Source: Oscillospiraceae bacterium
GTDB taxonomy: Bacteria > Bacillota > Clostridia > Oscillospirales > Ruminococcaceae
Direction of reading: 5' to 3'
Length of the DNA stretch: 19,152 bases
Assembly (NCBI GenBank): GCA_902363145.1
Contig: CABIZB010000011.1
Span: forward strand, 1-19,152
This document shows positions 6,431-14,797 of this stretch, one piece after another (the first letter of the stretch is position 1; the number at the start of each line of letters is the position of its first letter). The notes beneath the pieces were generated by a model that worked only from the letters and a program-made list of their open reading frames with translations, ran no database searches and had not been told where the DNA came from. The translations under genes and the position numbers were made by a program.

Positions 6431-7447
6431 ATGGCAAATGCTATTGCACTTTTCAAGAAGTACATTGACCTGCTGGACGATGTTTACAAGGCTGCTTCCT
6501 GCTCTTCCGTGCTTGATATGGACGGCTCCCTTGTACAGGCAGGCGCAAACGCAAACGAGATCATTATCCCCAAGATAAGCATGGACGGTCTGGCTGACTA
6601 CTCCCGCAACGGCGGCTATGTTCAGGGCAATGTGGAGATCACCAACGAGACCGTGAAGTTCAACTACGACAGAGGACGCAAGTTCAGCGTTGACGCTATG
6701 GACAACGAGGAGACTGCGGGTCTGGCGTTCGGCAAGCTGGCAAGCGAATTTATCCGCACCAAGGCTGTTCCCGAAATGGACGCTGTGCGCTTTGCCTCTT
6801 ACGCCGCCATCAACGGAATCGGTTCAAAGACTGAGACAATCAGCGGTGCCGAGGCGTTCATGGATTCGGTTCGTGAGGGCGTGAACGTACTGGACGAGGC
6901 GGAAGTTCCTGCGGACGGCAGATATCTTTTCGTTACCCCCACCCTTTACAATGCGGCTCAGAGCCTTTACAGCTATGTTTCCAAATCTGTGCTTGAGGGC
7001 TTTGCGGGCATTATCAAGGTACCTCAGTCACGCTTCTGGACTGCAGTATCCCTGCTCAACGGCACATCTTCCGGCGAGGAGATAGGCGGCTTCAAGAGGG
7101 CTGAGGCAACATATGAGGTCACTGCTTCCCAGCCCGATGACTGGAGCACAAACTACAAGGATTATTACACCGTTTCCGACGGCGTTTACTCCCCTGTTAC
7201 GGGCAACAGCGCTCCCGGCTGGACTGCAGGCAAATATTACAAGCAGACCTCCGCAGGCGGTGCGCCTATCAACTTTATGATAGTTCACAAGCCTGCTGTT
7301 ATCCAGTTCGGCAAGCATACTGTAAGCAAGGTGATCTCCCCCGACGCTAACCCCGATGCGGACGCATACATCTTCTCCTACCGTGCTTACGGTCTCACCG
7401 ATGCCTACGAAAACAAGGCTGCGGGCATTTACTGCTCTCACGCCTGA
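6431..7447 (+). CDS. Major capsid protein (HK97-fold)
   Basis: This 338-residue protein has AAAAGGAGG ribosome site just upstream. It would form the icosahedral shell. Seen features: an N-terminal AIALFKKYIDLLDDVYKAAS segment, KFSVDAMDNEETAG with a following helix FIRTKAVPEMDAVRFA (HK97 spine helix region), a LFVTPTLYNAA-type P-domain strand, and a C-terminal INFMIVHKPAVIQFGKH with YRAYGLTDAYENKAAGIYCS, conserved in this capsid family. Residues ~227-272 are an inserted module (DDWSTNYKDYYT to GKYYKQ) that is also present in the major tail protein. The 150-residue-or-so delta domain of HK97 itself is absent, so a separate scaffold (preceding gene) is expected, and is there. Confidence 0.92.
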   Translation: MANAIALFKKYIDLLDDVYKAASCSSVLDMDGSLVQAGANANEIIIPKISMDGLADYSRNGGYVQGNVEITNETVKFNYDRGRKFSVDAMDNEETAGLAFGKLASEFIRTKAVPEMDAVRFASYAAINGIGSKTETISGAEAFMDSVREGVNVLDEAEVPADGRYLFVTPTLYNAAQSLYSYVSKSVLEGFAGIIKVPQSRFWTAVSLLNGTSSGEEIGGFKRAEATYEVTASQPDDWSTNYKDYYTVSDGVYSPVTGNSAPGWTAGKYYKQTSAGGAPINFMIVHKPAVIQFGKHTVSKVISPDANPDADAYIFSYRAYGLTDAYENKAAGIYCSHA

Positions 7448-7448
7448 C

Positions 7449-7463
7449 TGCTGAATTTCAGCA
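7449..7463 (+). promoter_or_regulatory. Short hairpin abutting the connector ribosome site
   Basis: A perfect 6-bp stem (TGCTGA at 7449-7454 with TCAGCA at 7458-7463) with an ATT loop lies between the capsid stop codon and AAGGAG of the next gene. No T-run. It could limit translation of the low-copy connector relative to capsid, or stabilise the capsid message end. Confidence 0.4.
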
Positions 7464-7475
7464 AAGGAGCTGAGA

Positions 7476-7847
7476 ATGGCATACGCTGATTACAAGTTTT
7501 ACAGCGAGGTTTTTCACGGCACCATGAGCGAGGCGGACTTTGCAAGATTTGCGGAGCCTGCCTCTGCTTATATTGACGCTGTTACATTCGACAGGATAAC
7601 TCCCGAGCTTCTGGCGGACGAAAACATTGGCGGCAAGATACGCCGTGCCTGCTGCGCCTGCGCTGATGATATGTATTCATGCGGCAGGGCGGCAGATGTG
7701 AAGTCCGAGACCATAGGCAGCTATTCCGTGACCTACGGCGACAGGTCTCAGGCGGAAGTATCTTCGGCGAGGTACAATGCGGTGAAGATATATCTGGGAA
7801 ATGTTTATGCAGGCGGCGTGAAGCTGATGTTTAGGGGGTGTGGGTGA
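7476..7847 (+). CDS. Head-tail connector (adaptor) protein
   Basis: This 123-residue protein has AAAGGAG at 7463-7469. The pattern YKFYSEVFHGTMSEADFARFAEPASAYID followed by helices ending in SSARYNAVKIYLG fits the helical gp6/gp15-type adaptor that docks under the portal. It is the first of a compact four-gene neck block (this gene, stopper, second minor capsid, tail terminator), each overlapping the next by one to a few bases. Assignment rests on size, helical pattern and position. Confidence 0.75.
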   Translation: MAYADYKFYSEVFHGTMSEADFARFAEPASAYIDAVTFDRITPELLADENIGGKIRRACCACADDMYSCGRAADVKSETIGSYSVTYGDRSQAEVSSARYNAVKIYLGNVYAGGVKLMFRGCG

Positions 7848-8179
7848 TGACGCCTATACCAAGATATCTGCTGCCCCACTATGCTGACGTTGTACGCAAA
7901 ACGACGTCCGACGGCTGGGGCGGCGGTGATACCGAGACCATTACGCTGAGGTGGATACGGATAATCCCGGCACATTCTCAGGCATTTTCGCTGAATGGCG
8001 ATATCCCGCAGGTAAGCGCTAAGATGTTTTATGACTGTAAGAACAGTCTGCCCGAGAATATGGAATTTAAGACAGGTGACATTATCCGCTTTATGGGGCG
8101 GGATTACGCAGTCCAAAAGGTTGAAACACATTTTGAGGACAGTGCTGAGCCGCATCATCTGGAGGTGATACTGGCGTGA
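7847..8179 (+). CDS. Minor capsid protein 1 / head-completion stopper-like
   Basis: A 110-residue protein starting at ATG 7847, which overlaps the previous stop (TGATG) and has AGGGGG at 7833-7837 region at a good distance; GTG 7838 in the same frame lies on that ribosome site and is less likely. The strand pattern (VVRKTTSDGWGG, then KMFYDCKNSLPENMEFKTGD and IIRFMGRDYAVQKVE) matches the minor capsid protein family that plugs the head after packaging. The next gene begins within its stop codon. Confidence 0.78.
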   Translation: MTPIPRYLLPHYADVVRKTTSDGWGGGDTETITLRWIRIIPAHSQAFSLNGDIPQVSAKMFYDCKNSLPENMEFKTGDIIRFMGRDYAVQKVETHFEDSAEPHHLEVILA

Positions 8180-8523
8180 ATGTTGATGTACAGATAAACG
8201 GCCCTGATATGTTATTATCTGCTGACAGGGCTTTAAATCTGGCGGTAAAGGCGGTTGCCAATACTGCGCTGAGAAACTGCAATTACTACTGCAAACACGA
8301 TTCCAAGGCCCTGATAAGCTCGTCCATTATCCATTCGGATATGGGCAGCGCAGAGCTGAAATGGGTCACGCCCTATGCGGAATATCAGTATTATCTGCCC
8401 AACACCAGGACTGATATCAACCCGCACGCCGCTCCCCGCTGGTGCGAGGTCGCAGAGAAGAACCACAAAGACCAATGGCAGGCTGATTTCAAGCGTGTGT
8501 ATGACAGGGGGATAAGCCGATGA
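8176..8523 (+). CDS. Minor capsid protein 2 / neck protein
   Basis: 115 residues from GTG 8176, with a perfect GGAGGTGAT at 8161-8169 and a four-base overlap with the previous gene. Features: an N-terminal strand pair, a helix of ALNLAVKAVANTALRNCNYYC type, then a WVTPYAEYQYYLP segment and a C-terminal PRWCEVAEKNHKDQWQADFKRVY, which is the characteristic end of this neck family in Firmicutes siphoviruses (similar to HK97 gp10-type proteins). It probably sits at the head-tail interface. Confidence 0.78.
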   Translation: MNVDVQINGPDMLLSADRALNLAVKAVANTALRNCNYYCKHDSKALISSSIIHSDMGSAELKWVTPYAEYQYYLPNTRTDINPHAAPRWCEVAEKNHKDQWQADFKRVYDRGISR

Positions 8524-8897
8524 AAGGAAAGATATACACTGACATTGCCGAAGAGCTGAAAAGGCTGGGCGGCATTGACGAGATAGGCGTTGTATCGGCG
8601 GCAGGTCAGAGTGCGATCATCTATGCGGGCAACAAGGACATAAAGAAATATTATGACGGGAGCAAGATCCAGTCGGTAATATTTTCCGTATCCGCCATGG
8701 TCACCAACGACAGGCAGGAGGCGCTTGTGGAAAAGCTCTGCGGCATTGTGGATACGCTTGCCGAATCGGAACCTGCTGTCGATGGCATATCACAGGCAAG
8801 GATAAAAATAAATTCTCTGCCCGCACCCACGATGCACAATGAACATTACTGGATATACACTGCCGGTATCGAAATTGTATTTTTTATAAAAACATGA
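8520..8897 (+). CDS. Tail terminator / minor capsid protein 3
   Basis: 125 residues from ATG 8520, overlapping the previous stop (ATGA). The alternation of a first helix (YTDIAEELKRLG), strands containing QSVIFSVSAMVTND, a long second helix (RQEALVEKLCGIVDTL) and closing strands HYWIYTAGIEIVFFI fits the tail-terminator fold that caps the tail tube and joins it to the head. It precedes the major tail gene by 13 bases, the usual order. Confidence 0.75.
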   Translation: MKGKIYTDIAEELKRLGGIDEIGVVSAAGQSAIIYAGNKDIKKYYDGSKIQSVIFSVSAMVTNDRQEALVEKLCGIVDTLAESEPAVDGISQARIKINSLPAPTMHNEHYWIYTAGIEIVFFIKT

Positions 8898-8910
8898 AAG
8901 GAATGATATT

Positions 8911-9648
8911 ATGCTGATAAAGGATATGTTTGCAAATGTCGCTACAAATCCCGATTTTGTGGGATTTATCACTACTGATCAGATGGTGCTTGCCGTTGAT
9001 ATTTCGGACAAGCAGAACGCTGACGTTGATGAGTTTGCGGTGGCATACATGGGATTTACTGACCGCTCCTCATCGCTCAATCCCAAAGAAAAGACAAACA
9101 GCTACTATTACCACGGTGAGAGCACCACAAAGACAGGAAACCAGAGAACCATTGAGTTTAAGGCGGACAGGTACAAGGGCGACCCCTTCCAGGACTTTGT
9201 TACCTCGTTCAAGAAGAAGTATGCAAAGGGTCAGGACGCTATTGTGAGATATGCGTATTTCAACGTACTTACAGGCGAGGGCGAGATTGGCTCCGGCTCT
9301 CTGCTCCTGAGTGATGACGGTTCAGGTGCTCCCGAGGAAAATCTTTCTATCGGCGGCAGCATCAAGAAGGCTGCGGAAGAGCCAGCCGAGCTCAAATTCC
9401 AGGGTCTGGGCGGTTATACTGCTCTTGACAGCGAACCCACTGACTGGTCAAACAAATATACAGGCTATTTCACACGCTCTAACGGTGTATTTTCTGCTGT
9501 GGAAGGCAGCTCTGCACCTGAATTTGCAAAGGGCAGGTATTACAAAAAGGACACAGCCGAGCAGGCAGCATCGCAGTCAGCTGCTGTGCAGACCGTGCAG
9601 TCTGAGCAGACAGGTCAGTATGTACAGACTGAGACAGGAAAGAAGTAA
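8911..9648 (+). CDS. Major tail (tube) protein with an inserted DWS/YYK module
   Basis: 245 residues. The tube core is residues ~1-155: FVGFITTDQMVLAVD, a TDRSSSLNPKEKTNSYYYHGE loop and SFKKKYAKGQDAIVRYAYF, as in Firmicutes phage tail-tube proteins. Residues ~168-213 (EPTDWSNKYTGYFT to GRYYKK) form a module that also occurs in the major capsid protein of this phage. The last ~30 residues are a Gln/Ser/Thr-rich flexible tail (EQAASQSAAVQTVQSEQTGQ). The ribosome site AAAGGAAT is weaker than its neighbours. A strong terminator follows, as expected of a gene expressed in large amount. Confidence 0.85.
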   Translation: MLIKDMFANVATNPDFVGFITTDQMVLAVDISDKQNADVDEFAVAYMGFTDRSSSLNPKEKTNSYYYHGESTTKTGNQRTIEFKADRYKGDPFQDFVTSFKKKYAKGQDAIVRYAYFNVLTGEGEIGSGSLLLSDDGSGAPEENLSIGGSIKKAAEEPAELKFQGLGGYTALDSEPTDWSNKYTGYFTRSNGVFSAVEGSSAPEFAKGRYYKKDTAEQAASQSAAVQTVQSEQTGQYVQTETGKK

Positions 9649-9661
9649 GCGAATAATGCAG

Positions 9662-9695
9662 GCGGTATGCGGGATGTCCCGTATGCCGCTTTTTT
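9662..9695 (+). terminator. Intrinsic terminator after the major tail gene
   Basis: A 12-bp GC-rich stem (GCGGTATGCGGG at 9662-9673 with CCCGTATGCCGC at 9678-9689, with T-G pairs) and an ATGT loop is followed by six T. It would make the major tail transcript far more abundant than the downstream tape-measure transcript. Confidence 0.88.
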
Positions 9696-9720
9696 ACGAC
9701 CGTAACATGGAGGTAATATC

Positions 9721-10074
9721 ATGGACTTTAAATTCATAGACCGCATTTGCGTTATCGAGGTAGAGGACAAAAAGTATCCTGTTGTCTTTCAGAAGCCGCT
9801 CGTTGACAGACTGGGAAGCATAAAAGACACCTTTCTGAGCCTGAAAAACGACGGAGGGGCTGATGAGGAAAAGGTGATCTCCGCTTTTGACAATGCCATT
9901 GACAGCATTCTCGGAGACGGTTCCGCCTCAAAGATATTTGCTGACAGGCTGCCGAACATCGTTGAAAGATATGCTGTACTCAAGTACATTTACGATGAGA
10001 TCACTGCGTTTATGCAGAGGATAGCAGGTGAGAAAAATGTTGTTTTGCCCGAAGCCAAAGGTCATAAGCATTGA
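9721..10074 (+). CDS. Tail assembly chaperone (upstream partner, G-like)
   Basis: 117 residues with ribosome site GGAGGTAAT. It is largely helical and acidic, with an IEVEDKKYPVVF start and a LPNIVERYAVLKYIYDEITAFM end. Position between major tail and tape measure marks it as the first tail chaperone, which coats the tape measure during tail assembly. It overlaps the next gene by up to 47 bases in a frame displaced by +1 (or -2), the arrangement in which many phages make a frameshifted chaperone fusion. Confidence 0.78.
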   Translation: MDFKFIDRICVIEVEDKKYPVVFQKPLVDRLGSIKDTFLSLKNDGGADEEKVISAFDNAIDSILGDGSASKIFADRLPNIVERYAVLKYIYDEITAFMQRIAGEKNVVLPEAKGHKH

Positions 10075-10660
10075 CAGTATCCCAGTTCCCGTTGACCCCG
10101 ATTTCCGCATAATGTGCGATTACTCGGAGGCGATGTCGGACAAGGACGCTGACAAGGCCTGTGCGCTTGCGGGGCGTTTTTACTTTGCGGGGCTGCCTGA
10201 GGGCGTTTCGGAGAAGGCTGCGGCGGACGCTATGACGGACTTCTACATTTCGGGTCTTGCGCCCGGAGCGAGGAACAAGGGGACATCTGCCATGGGGTCA
10301 CATGAGCCGTCGTTTGACTTCTCGGAGGACGAGGCATATTTCTATGCGGATTTTCTCGGGCACTACGGCATTGACCTGAACACGGCAAAGCTTCACTGGT
10401 TCGATTTCTGTGCATTGTTTCGGGGTCTGCCCGATGAATGCAGGCTGAAAAGGATAATCGGTATAAGGGCCGAAAGCCTTTCGGAAATAAAGTCCTCTGC
10501 GGAAAGGTCGAGGGTGGCAAGGCTCAAACGTATTTTTGCGCTGAAAAAGAAGCAGGCGCCAAGATACAAGACGGCTGCCGAGAGGGACAGGGCTGTGCTG
10601 GACGAAATCCAGCGCATTCACAGAGAGGCTATGGAAAGAATGAGAGGTGAGGGCAGGTGA
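10037..10660 (+). CDS. Gp15-like tail assembly protein (downstream chaperone partner)
   Basis: About 207 residues. ATG 10037 is preferred because AGGTGAG at 10026-10032 is well spaced; GTG 10028 in the same frame is an alternative. The start (PKVISIDSIPVPVDPDFRIM) and a W-containing core (LHWFDFCALFRGLPDECRLKRIIGIRA) are recognisable as the bacteriophage Gp15 family that sits before the tape measure in Firmicutes phages. The C-terminal ~60 residues are highly basic and helical. It overlaps the upstream chaperone and ends by overlapping the tape-measure start (GTGA). Confidence 0.8.
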   Translation: MLFCPKPKVISIDSIPVPVDPDFRIMCDYSEAMSDKDADKACALAGRFYFAGLPEGVSEKAAADAMTDFYISGLAPGARNKGTSAMGSHEPSFDFSEDEAYFYADFLGHYGIDLNTAKLHWFDFCALFRGLPDECRLKRIIGIRAESLSEIKSSAERSRVARLKRIFALKKKQAPRYKTAAERDRAVLDEIQRIHREAMERMRGEGR

Positions 10661-13600
10661 CGGTTGGTGAGATAGTTTATCGTATTACAGGCGATGATTC
10701 AGGGCTTCGAGCCGCTCTGAACAACACCAAAAGCACTGCAAATCAGACTGCTCAGTCTGTTAGCGGTATTGCGGAAGCAGTAAACAGCACTGCTGAAAAC
10801 GCATCTGCGACGCAAGCTGTGATGAACGGAATAGCAGCATCAGCCGAAACCGCCGCAGCTGCTGCAAGTACTGCAGCTGCGGCGGTAGAGACTACGGCAC
10901 AGTCAGCGGCTATTTCACAGGAAGCATATGAAGCCGCTGTAAGCTCTCAGCAGCGTCTTTCGCAGCAGATACAGGCTACTGAAAACAAGCTTGCGGAATT
11001 AAAAGCTATGGAGGCTGATATGTCAGCTGCACGGCAGAGCGGCGATATTTCGGCGGCAGCATTTCAAAGGTATCAGCATGAGGTACAGCAAACCGCAGAC
11101 AAGCTTGTCACACTTAATATTCAGAACGCTGCGGCTACTGAGCGTATTGCGCAGATGAACGCAAGCCTTGCGGCAACCGAAGCGGTATCAAACAATGCGG
11201 CAGAAGCCGTAAGCCGAATAGGAGAAAGTGCAGAAACAACAACGGAAGCCGCAAGAGATGTAACTCGTGCCACTCAGGAAGTGGGCAATGAGGCAGAATC
11301 GGCAGCAAACAAAAGCACAAAAGCCTATGAAAAAATCGGTTCGGCAGCTCAGAAGGCTCTTGGAATGATCACAAAAGCTGCTATCACTGCTTCGGCTGCT
11401 GCATCTGCTGCGGTAGGCGCCCTGGCAAAAGAAGCTATCGCAAGTTTCGGCGATTATGAGCAGCTTGCCGGCGGTGCGCAGCTGATGTTCGGCGAGGCGT
11501 ATGATTACATTGCCGAAAAGGCTAAGACTGCTTTTAAGGACGTACAGATGTCCCAGAACGATTACCTTGAACAGGTAAACGGCTTTGCCATTGGCTTAAA
11601 AAACGCTATGGGCGGCGATGAGATAGGTGCGGCAAAGCTTGCCGACAGGATAGTTGCTGCCGAGGCGGACATTGTGGCTGCTACGGGCAACACTGCGGAG
11701 AATGTTCAGAACGCTTTCAACGGCATTATGAAAAGCAACTATACCATGCTCGACAATTTGCAGATAGGTATCACCCCCACGAAAGAGGGCTTTGCAGAGC
11801 TTATCGACAAGGTAAATGCGTACAAAAAGGCCCACGGCGAGGCAACGGAATACACCATTGACAACCTTGCTGACTGCCAGAACGCTCTTGTTGACTACAT
11901 TGAGATGCAAGGGCTTTCGGGATATGCTCAGGCTGAGGGTGCCGATACGCTGCAGGGCTCTATGGCAAGCATGACAGCTGCATGGCAGAATATGCTAACA
12001 GGAATGGCGGACCCCACGCAGGATTTTGACAGGCTCGTATCTGACCTTATTGACAGCGTTCTGAACGTATCCGACAATCTTATGCCCCGCATTATGGCGG
12101 TTCTGCCGCAGATGGCTACGGGCATTGCCGAACTTGCGAAGGGCATTCTTCCCTTGATACCGCAGACACTTGAAGATATGCTCCCCGATGTTATAAGCGG
12201 CGCAAACAGTCTTATTGCGGCTCTGCTTGACACGCTTTCTTCCATTGCTGACACGGCTATACCTATTGTAACAGATAATGCGGACGAGATAATCGACACG
12301 CTGCTGTCGGGGCTTATATCCGCATTGCCCAAGGTCGCAGGCTCGGCGGCTGACCTTTGCACGGCGCTTATCACGGCTATACATTCCAACGCCGATATTA
12401 TAACGCAGGGTGCTATGGACATTATAACGGCTCTTGCAAAGGGCATTTCCGACAATCTGGACACGCTTATACCCGCTGTTGTAAATGCGGTGCTGACCAT
12501 CACGGAAACGCTGATAAATAACACTGACAAGCTTATTTCGGCTGCCGAGGACATAATCATAGGTCTTGCTGACGGTCTGATAAATTCCCTGCCGATACTA
12601 CTGGCAAAGGCTCCGCAGATACTCATGGAGCTGAACACTGCTCTTGTCAGTGCCATTCCCGACATCATTGAGTTTGCGCTTGACCTGTGTGACCATATCG
12701 CAGACAATATCATAAACTACGACTGGGAAAGCGTAGGAGCCGATATGTATAAAAATATGCAGGAGGCTCTCAGCAATGCGCTCAGCGGTGACAGCAATGC
12801 AGTGGAAAAGGCTGCGCAGGCACAGGCGGAGCGCATAAAACGCTACGACGGTCTTACGCAGGAACAACTTGACAAAATGATAGCGGACAACACCCGAAAG
12901 CTGGGCGAATGGAACGATGCGTTCCTTACAGCTCAGGAAAACGGTTCGTTTGATTATGATCTGCTGCCAAAGTGGATGCAGACAGAAATGGATATGTCGG
13001 GCGAGACGAGCGTTGAAAAGTATCTGAGCAGCAGCCTCACAGCGGTAGATGCGACCATTGATGACCTGACCGAAGCAAGGAAAAAAGCCGTTTCCGAAAT
13101 TGAAAAGACAAACGGTGATATTGCGGGCGCCCTTGACGGCACTGCCGATGTGGAAGGCAGCGGAGCTGACAGTATGCCCGATGCAGGTGTTGACGGCGTG
13201 GTAGATAAGTCAGAAATGCTTGATGCGGCGCTCAAGGAGCTGGAGGACAAATATGCTGTCCACAAGGTCACGGAAGAAGAATACTGGGCGGGCAGAAAGG
13301 CGTTGCTCGAACAGTACCGCAATGAGGAAGACGCTGAGTGGTGGAAGCTTTATGACAAGGTAACGGAGCATTATGACAAGCTTGCGGACACCGAGGCAAA
13401 GGCAGCTGAAAAGGCTGCAAAAGAAGCGGAGCAGGCTAAAAAGGACGCTGAAAACGCCCTGAAAACTTCCGTCGAGGACAAGTTCCGTGAGCTGGAGACC
13501 GAACAGCTGGAAAAGGGCTATGACGACAGCTGGCTGCTGGAGCAGGAGAGGGCATTTATTGAGACCCTTGACCACAATTCTGAGGTGTACAAGGACTATA

Positions 13601-14418
13601 ACCTTAAAATGCTGAAAGAGCAGAAAAGCACCGACGATAAGGCAGCGAAAGAGGCTGAAACCGCTGCCAAAAAGCAGCGGGACACTCTTGAAAAAGCCTA
13701 TGACAGCGTTGTAAAATCCCGTGACAGTCTGGCAAGCAGTCTGAAAGGCAGCAGTGGCGATATCTTCAACAGCTCTGAGGAAACGGACAAGCGGACGGGG
13801 GCTAAAACCAAGTCAAACAAGATAGACCTTAGCGGATTTGAGAAAAAGCTTGCTGCCAAGAAAAAGCTGACATCAAAAATCGCCGAGCTGTATGAAAAGA
13901 ATGTGCCTGACAGCCTTATAACCGAACTGCTCAAACAAGACCCGGAAGCGGCGCTGGACTATGCAACGCAGCTGCTGAAGGACCCCAAGAAGCTTTCGAA
14001 AATCAAGTCTTTGTACAAGGACGATGAGGGCGTAAGCAACATCATCGCCAACATGGTGACGGAAAATTCGGAGGAGTTTGAGAAGTTAGGTACTGACGCA
14101 GGCACGCTGTTTGGTGACAGCTTTATGGAAGCGTTCCGCCGGAACTGGGAGCAGTCCATGAAGGACGTTTTTGACGGCAATTACGTTGACGCTGCGGCGG
14201 CGAATGTATCTGCTGCCAACTCTTCGGCGAGCATTTCCGCCAACACATCGGCGGCAAACACAACGGCGGCGGACAGTCAGGACACATCTGCGTCGGTCAA
14301 GCGTACATCTGCCTCGTCGGGCAACACCGTTTACAAGGTGGTTGATCTGGACGGCAAGTATGTGGCTAAGGTTGTTGCGCAGGAAAACAAGCGGGCTAAA
14401 ACTGCCAGCGGAGGTTAA
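10657..14418 (+). CDS. Tape measure protein
   Basis: 1253 residues from GTG 10657, which overlaps the previous stop; AGAGGTGAGGG lies just before it. It sets tail length and is ejected ahead of the DNA. Residues ~20-240 are Ala/Thr/Ser/Gln-rich coiled coil. Residues ~255-430 hold the conserved tape-measure domain (SFGDYEQLAGGAQLMFGEAY and onward to NLQIGITPTKEGF). Residues ~465-700 are a long hydrophobic block of repeated amphipathic helices separated by prolines, probably membrane-interacting. Residues ~860-950 and 1000-1060 are charged coiled coils. The end (~1180-1215) is Ser/Ala/Thr low complexity. No peptidase or lysozyme motif was recognised in it. Confidence 0.93.
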   Translation: MTVGEIVYRITGDDSGLRAALNNTKSTANQTAQSVSGIAEAVNSTAENASATQAVMNGIAASAETAAAAASTAAAAVETTAQSAAISQEAYEAAVSSQQRLSQQIQATENKLAELKAMEADMSAARQSGDISAAAFQRYQHEVQQTADKLVTLNIQNAAATERIAQMNASLAATEAVSNNAAEAVSRIGESAETTTEAARDVTRATQEVGNEAESAANKSTKAYEKIGSAAQKALGMITKAAITASAAASAAVGALAKEAIASFGDYEQLAGGAQLMFGEAYDYIAEKAKTAFKDVQMSQNDYLEQVNGFAIGLKNAMGGDEIGAAKLADRIVAAEADIVAATGNTAENVQNAFNGIMKSNYTMLDNLQIGITPTKEGFAELIDKVNAYKKAHGEATEYTIDNLADCQNALVDYIEMQGLSGYAQAEGADTLQGSMASMTAAWQNMLTGMADPTQDFDRLVSDLIDSVLNVSDNLMPRIMAVLPQMATGIAELAKGILPLIPQTLEDMLPDVISGANSLIAALLDTLSSIADTAIPIVTDNADEIIDTLLSGLISALPKVAGSAADLCTALITAIHSNADIITQGAMDIITALAKGISDNLDTLIPAVVNAVLTITETLINNTDKLISAAEDIIIGLADGLINSLPILLAKAPQILMELNTALVSAIPDIIEFALDLCDHIADNIINYDWESVGADMYKNMQEALSNALSGDSNAVEKAAQAQAERIKRYDGLTQEQLDKMIADNTRKLGEWNDAFLTAQENGSFDYDLLPKWMQTEMDMSGETSVEKYLSSSLTAVDATIDDLTEARKKAVSEIEKTNGDIAGALDGTADVEGSGADSMPDAGVDGVVDKSEMLDAALKELEDKYAVHKVTEEEYWAGRKALLEQYRNEEDAEWWKLYDKVTEHYDKLADTEAKAAEKAAKEAEQAKKDAENALKTSVEDKFRELETEQLEKGYDDSWLLEQERAFIETLDHNSEVYKDYNLKMLKEQKSTDDKAAKEAETAAKKQRDTLEKAYDSVVKSRDSLASSLKGSSGDIFNSSEETDKRTGAKTKSNKIDLSGFEKKLAAKKKLTSKIAELYEKNVPDSLITELLKQDPEAALDYATQLLKDPKKLSKIKSLYKDDEGVSNIIANMVTENSEEFEKLGTDAGTLFGDSFMEAFRRNWEQSMKDVFDGNYVDAAAANVSAANSSASISANTSAANTTAADSQDTSASVKRTSASSGNTVYKVVDLDGKYVAKVVAQENKRAKTASGG

Positions 14419-14421
14419 AGC

Positions 14422-14796
14422 ATGAATGATACGATATTAAAAATCGGCAATGTGGATATGTCCGAACACGTTATATGCGAGGCTGTGGATATATCAACAG
14501 CGCCTGTGTATTCGGACAGCTTCACTGCTGTAAACGGCAAGGAAAAGAAAAAGTGTCTGGGCGTGAGCGTCAGTCTGTCGGCTGATTTTCAGGTGCTGTC
14601 GGACACGGTAGCAACTGCCCTTGTGACCGCCTGCAATGCGGACGAGGTGACCGTAAAATACAAATGCCCTACGGTACAGACCAATGTGTTTGACCGCCCG
14701 GCTATCCGCTGTGTGCCTGTATTTAACGACGGCACGGTGGACTATTACAACATATCCGTATCTATGACCTGCCCTCTCACGGGCTCAGGCCTTTAG
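14422..14796 (+). CDS. Small distal tail protein (DUF6711-like)
   Basis: 124 residues from ATG 14422 with GGAGG just after the tape-measure end. Beta-rich sequence (ILKIGNVDMSEHVICEAVDIS, LGVSVSLSADFQVL, VKYKCP, and a closing YYNISVSMTCPL) fits a small distal-tail-type protein, the usual gene after the tape measure in these phages. It ends in CTT TAG, and the next coding frame opens by a +1 step at precisely this point with no usual start codon, so the protein may also be made as the N-terminus of a longer fusion with the gene that follows. Confidence 0.7.
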   Translation: MNDTILKIGNVDMSEHVICEAVDISTAPVYSDSFTAVNGKEKKKCLGVSVSLSADFQVLSDTVATALVTACNADEVTVKYKCPTVQTNVFDRPAIRCVPVFNDGTVDYYNISVSMTCPLTGSGL

Positions 14797-14797
14797 C
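14788..14797 (+). promoter_or_regulatory. Candidate +1 programmed frameshift site (CTT TAG C)
   Basis: The last sense codon CTT (14791-14793) is followed by TAG and then C. Slipping from CTT to the overlapping TTT and skipping one base gives AGC CTG CCG TAC, which is exactly the reading frame of the downstream tail protein. The layout matches the CTT TGA C site of bacterial release factor 2. A canonical upstream Shine-Dalgarno stimulator is not obvious. Confidence 0.5.

Noticed and set aside
9311..9739. 142-codon + strand ORF overlapping the major tail gene and terminator
   Set aside because: It runs through a strong terminator, has no ribosome site, and its frame is out of phase with clear coding sequence.
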